Virus record (IMG/VR): IMGVR_UViG_3300017917_001903
Span: 1-64,000 of that record
Strand: one strand, 5' to 3'
Length of the DNA stretch: 64,000 nucleotides
From: a virus
Both the position numbers and the translations under genes were made by a program. The first letter of the stretch is position 1. Every line of letters starts with the position of its first letter. The notes beneath the pieces were generated by a model that worked only from the letters and a program-made list of their open reading frames with translations, did no database searches and was not told the DNA's origin. Below, piece by piece: positions 63,291 to 64,000 of the stretch.

Positions 63291-64000
63291 ATGATCACAG
63301 TTGATATAACTACAAAGAATACAGTGTTTGATCCATTATCTGGGCAAGGTAGTTGGATTCAACATCGGTTTGGGCAAAGAAATTATCCTTGCTTAGATTT
63401 AAATCTCGATTGTATAACAGAAATTATAAATTCACATGATATAATATTTTTGCGATCTGTATACGGCGATCCGTTATGCCACCCTGAAATCAAAGAAATT
63501 ATTGGCGTCGCCAATAAGATGCGCAAAACTCTAATCATATTCTCTTATCTCAATACCAGCAACAGTGAGGTGCTAGATCAAATCCTACAGTCTGAAACTG
63601 TGTCTGTGTACGTGCCCGTAGATGGATTTGAGAATTATGGGTGTACAATACTAGATTCAAATAAGTCAACAGTGTTTGAAAATCTAATCAAATTAGGATC
63701 AAAAGCTACTGTTGAATTCTTATTATATAGTTACAATATCAATGATTTAAAAGATTTAAGAGAATTTTGTGATACTCACGGTTGTTTATTAAAAACTCAT
63801 CCTGGGAGAAACTTTGGGTTACCTGTTACATCAATTGTTAACAAAGACGGACATTGGTTATATGATGTGTTTCCGTTGACTTCAGAATTGGATGCAATTT
63901 GGGATAATCGTGTTAAAGAAAAAACAGTTGAAGGTTATAGATCACTACTAGACTACGTGGGTAAAATCGAGGGTATTTCAATATTGGATGATCCGGCTAT
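63291..64000 (+). CDS. Hypothetical protein, cut by the window end (236 codons seen)
   Basis: Open from ATG at 63291 to the window edge; reads MITVDITTKNTVFDPLSGQG. Contains HGCLLKTHPGRNFGLPVTSI (about 160-180, in part) and a C-terminal DNRVKEKTVEGY segment. No Cys-rich radical-SAM motif and no known family recognised. The ATG follows the terminator T-run with no ribosome-binding site. Confidence 0.65.
   Translation, partial: MITVDITTKNTVFDPLSGQGSWIQHRFGQRNYPCLDLNLDCITEIINSHDIIFLRSVYGDPLCHPEIKEIIGVANKMRKTLIIFSYLNTSNSEVLDQILQSETVSVYVPVDGFENYGCTILDSNKSTVFENLIKLGSKATVEFLLYSYNINDLKDLREFCDTHGCLLKTHPGRNFGLPVTSIVNKDGHWLYDVFPLTSELDAIWDNRVKEKTVEGYRSLLDYVGKIEGISILDDPA

Overview
The window is a piece of a large T4-like (myovirus-type) phage genome, very probably infecting an aquatic bacterium. 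Evidence: T4-family enzymes (ATP-dependent DNA ligase, DexA-like exonuclease), phage-style accessory genes (S21, peptide deformylase, SpeD, QueD-like enzyme, UvdE, ClpX, IscU), virion-type proteins, three peptidoglycan hydrolases, and many [T/G/C]ATAAATA boxes like the T4 late-promoter -10 element. A second set of sigma70-like promoters (TTGAC[A/C], 16-17 bp, TATACT/TATAAT) serves mostly small minus-strand genes and tRNAs. I read 32 tRNA genes covering every amino acid except Cys, including an initiator tRNA-fMet. The best host clue is a circularly permuted, two-piece tmRNA with an ANDN...ALAA tag, a form typical of alphaproteobacteria (also known from some cyanobacteria and betaproteobacteria).

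Layout. 1-1205: long structured noncoding RNA behind a strong promoter, with a tRNA-Lys inside it. 1273-8880: 24-tRNA region mixed with small genes, an acyl-adenylating enzyme, a hotdog thioesterase, a BPL_N-type amidotransferase, SGNH hydrolases and several unassigned structured RNAs. 8945-20994: minus-strand accessory genes, including LMW phosphatase-like protein, cupin, nucleotidyltransferase-cupin fusion, ribosomal protein S21, ClpX, and a membrane/coiled-coil protein split by a probable -1 frameshift. 21055-28173: glycosyltransferase-like genes, QueD-like, secreted nuclease, SleB-type hydrolase, UvdE. 28258-37644: plus-strand late block with virion-type proteins, glycosyltransferase-like paralogues, a hydroxylase and a dehydrogenase; IscU lies on the opposite strand. 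37637-49000: GH6-like hydrolase, peptide deformylase, SWIM protein, SpeD, many small early genes, DNA ligase and DexA. 49000-60600: glycosyltransferases, sulfotransferase, methyltransferase, EF-hand protein, AhpD-TerC-AhpC operon, HNH protein, endolysins, the permuted tmRNA, 2OG oxygenases, SprT-like protease, deaminase. 60585-64000: PP-loop enzyme, subtilisin-like protease and a gene cut by the window end.

How the parts fit. The phage carries an unusually full translation kit: near-complete tRNA set with tRNA-fMet, S21, peptide deformylase, tmRNA, and ClpX, the unfoldase that reads ssrA-type tags. About ten genes have a promoter -10 element placed so that the predicted transcript starts at or within a base or two of the ATG (leaderless mRNAs), for both promoter classes. 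At least one late gene (the secreted nuclease) has a T4 lysozyme-type hairpin that hides its ribosome-binding site in read-through RNA but not in late RNA. The most novel item is the permuted tmRNA whose intervening segment is filled by a small membrane-protein gene.
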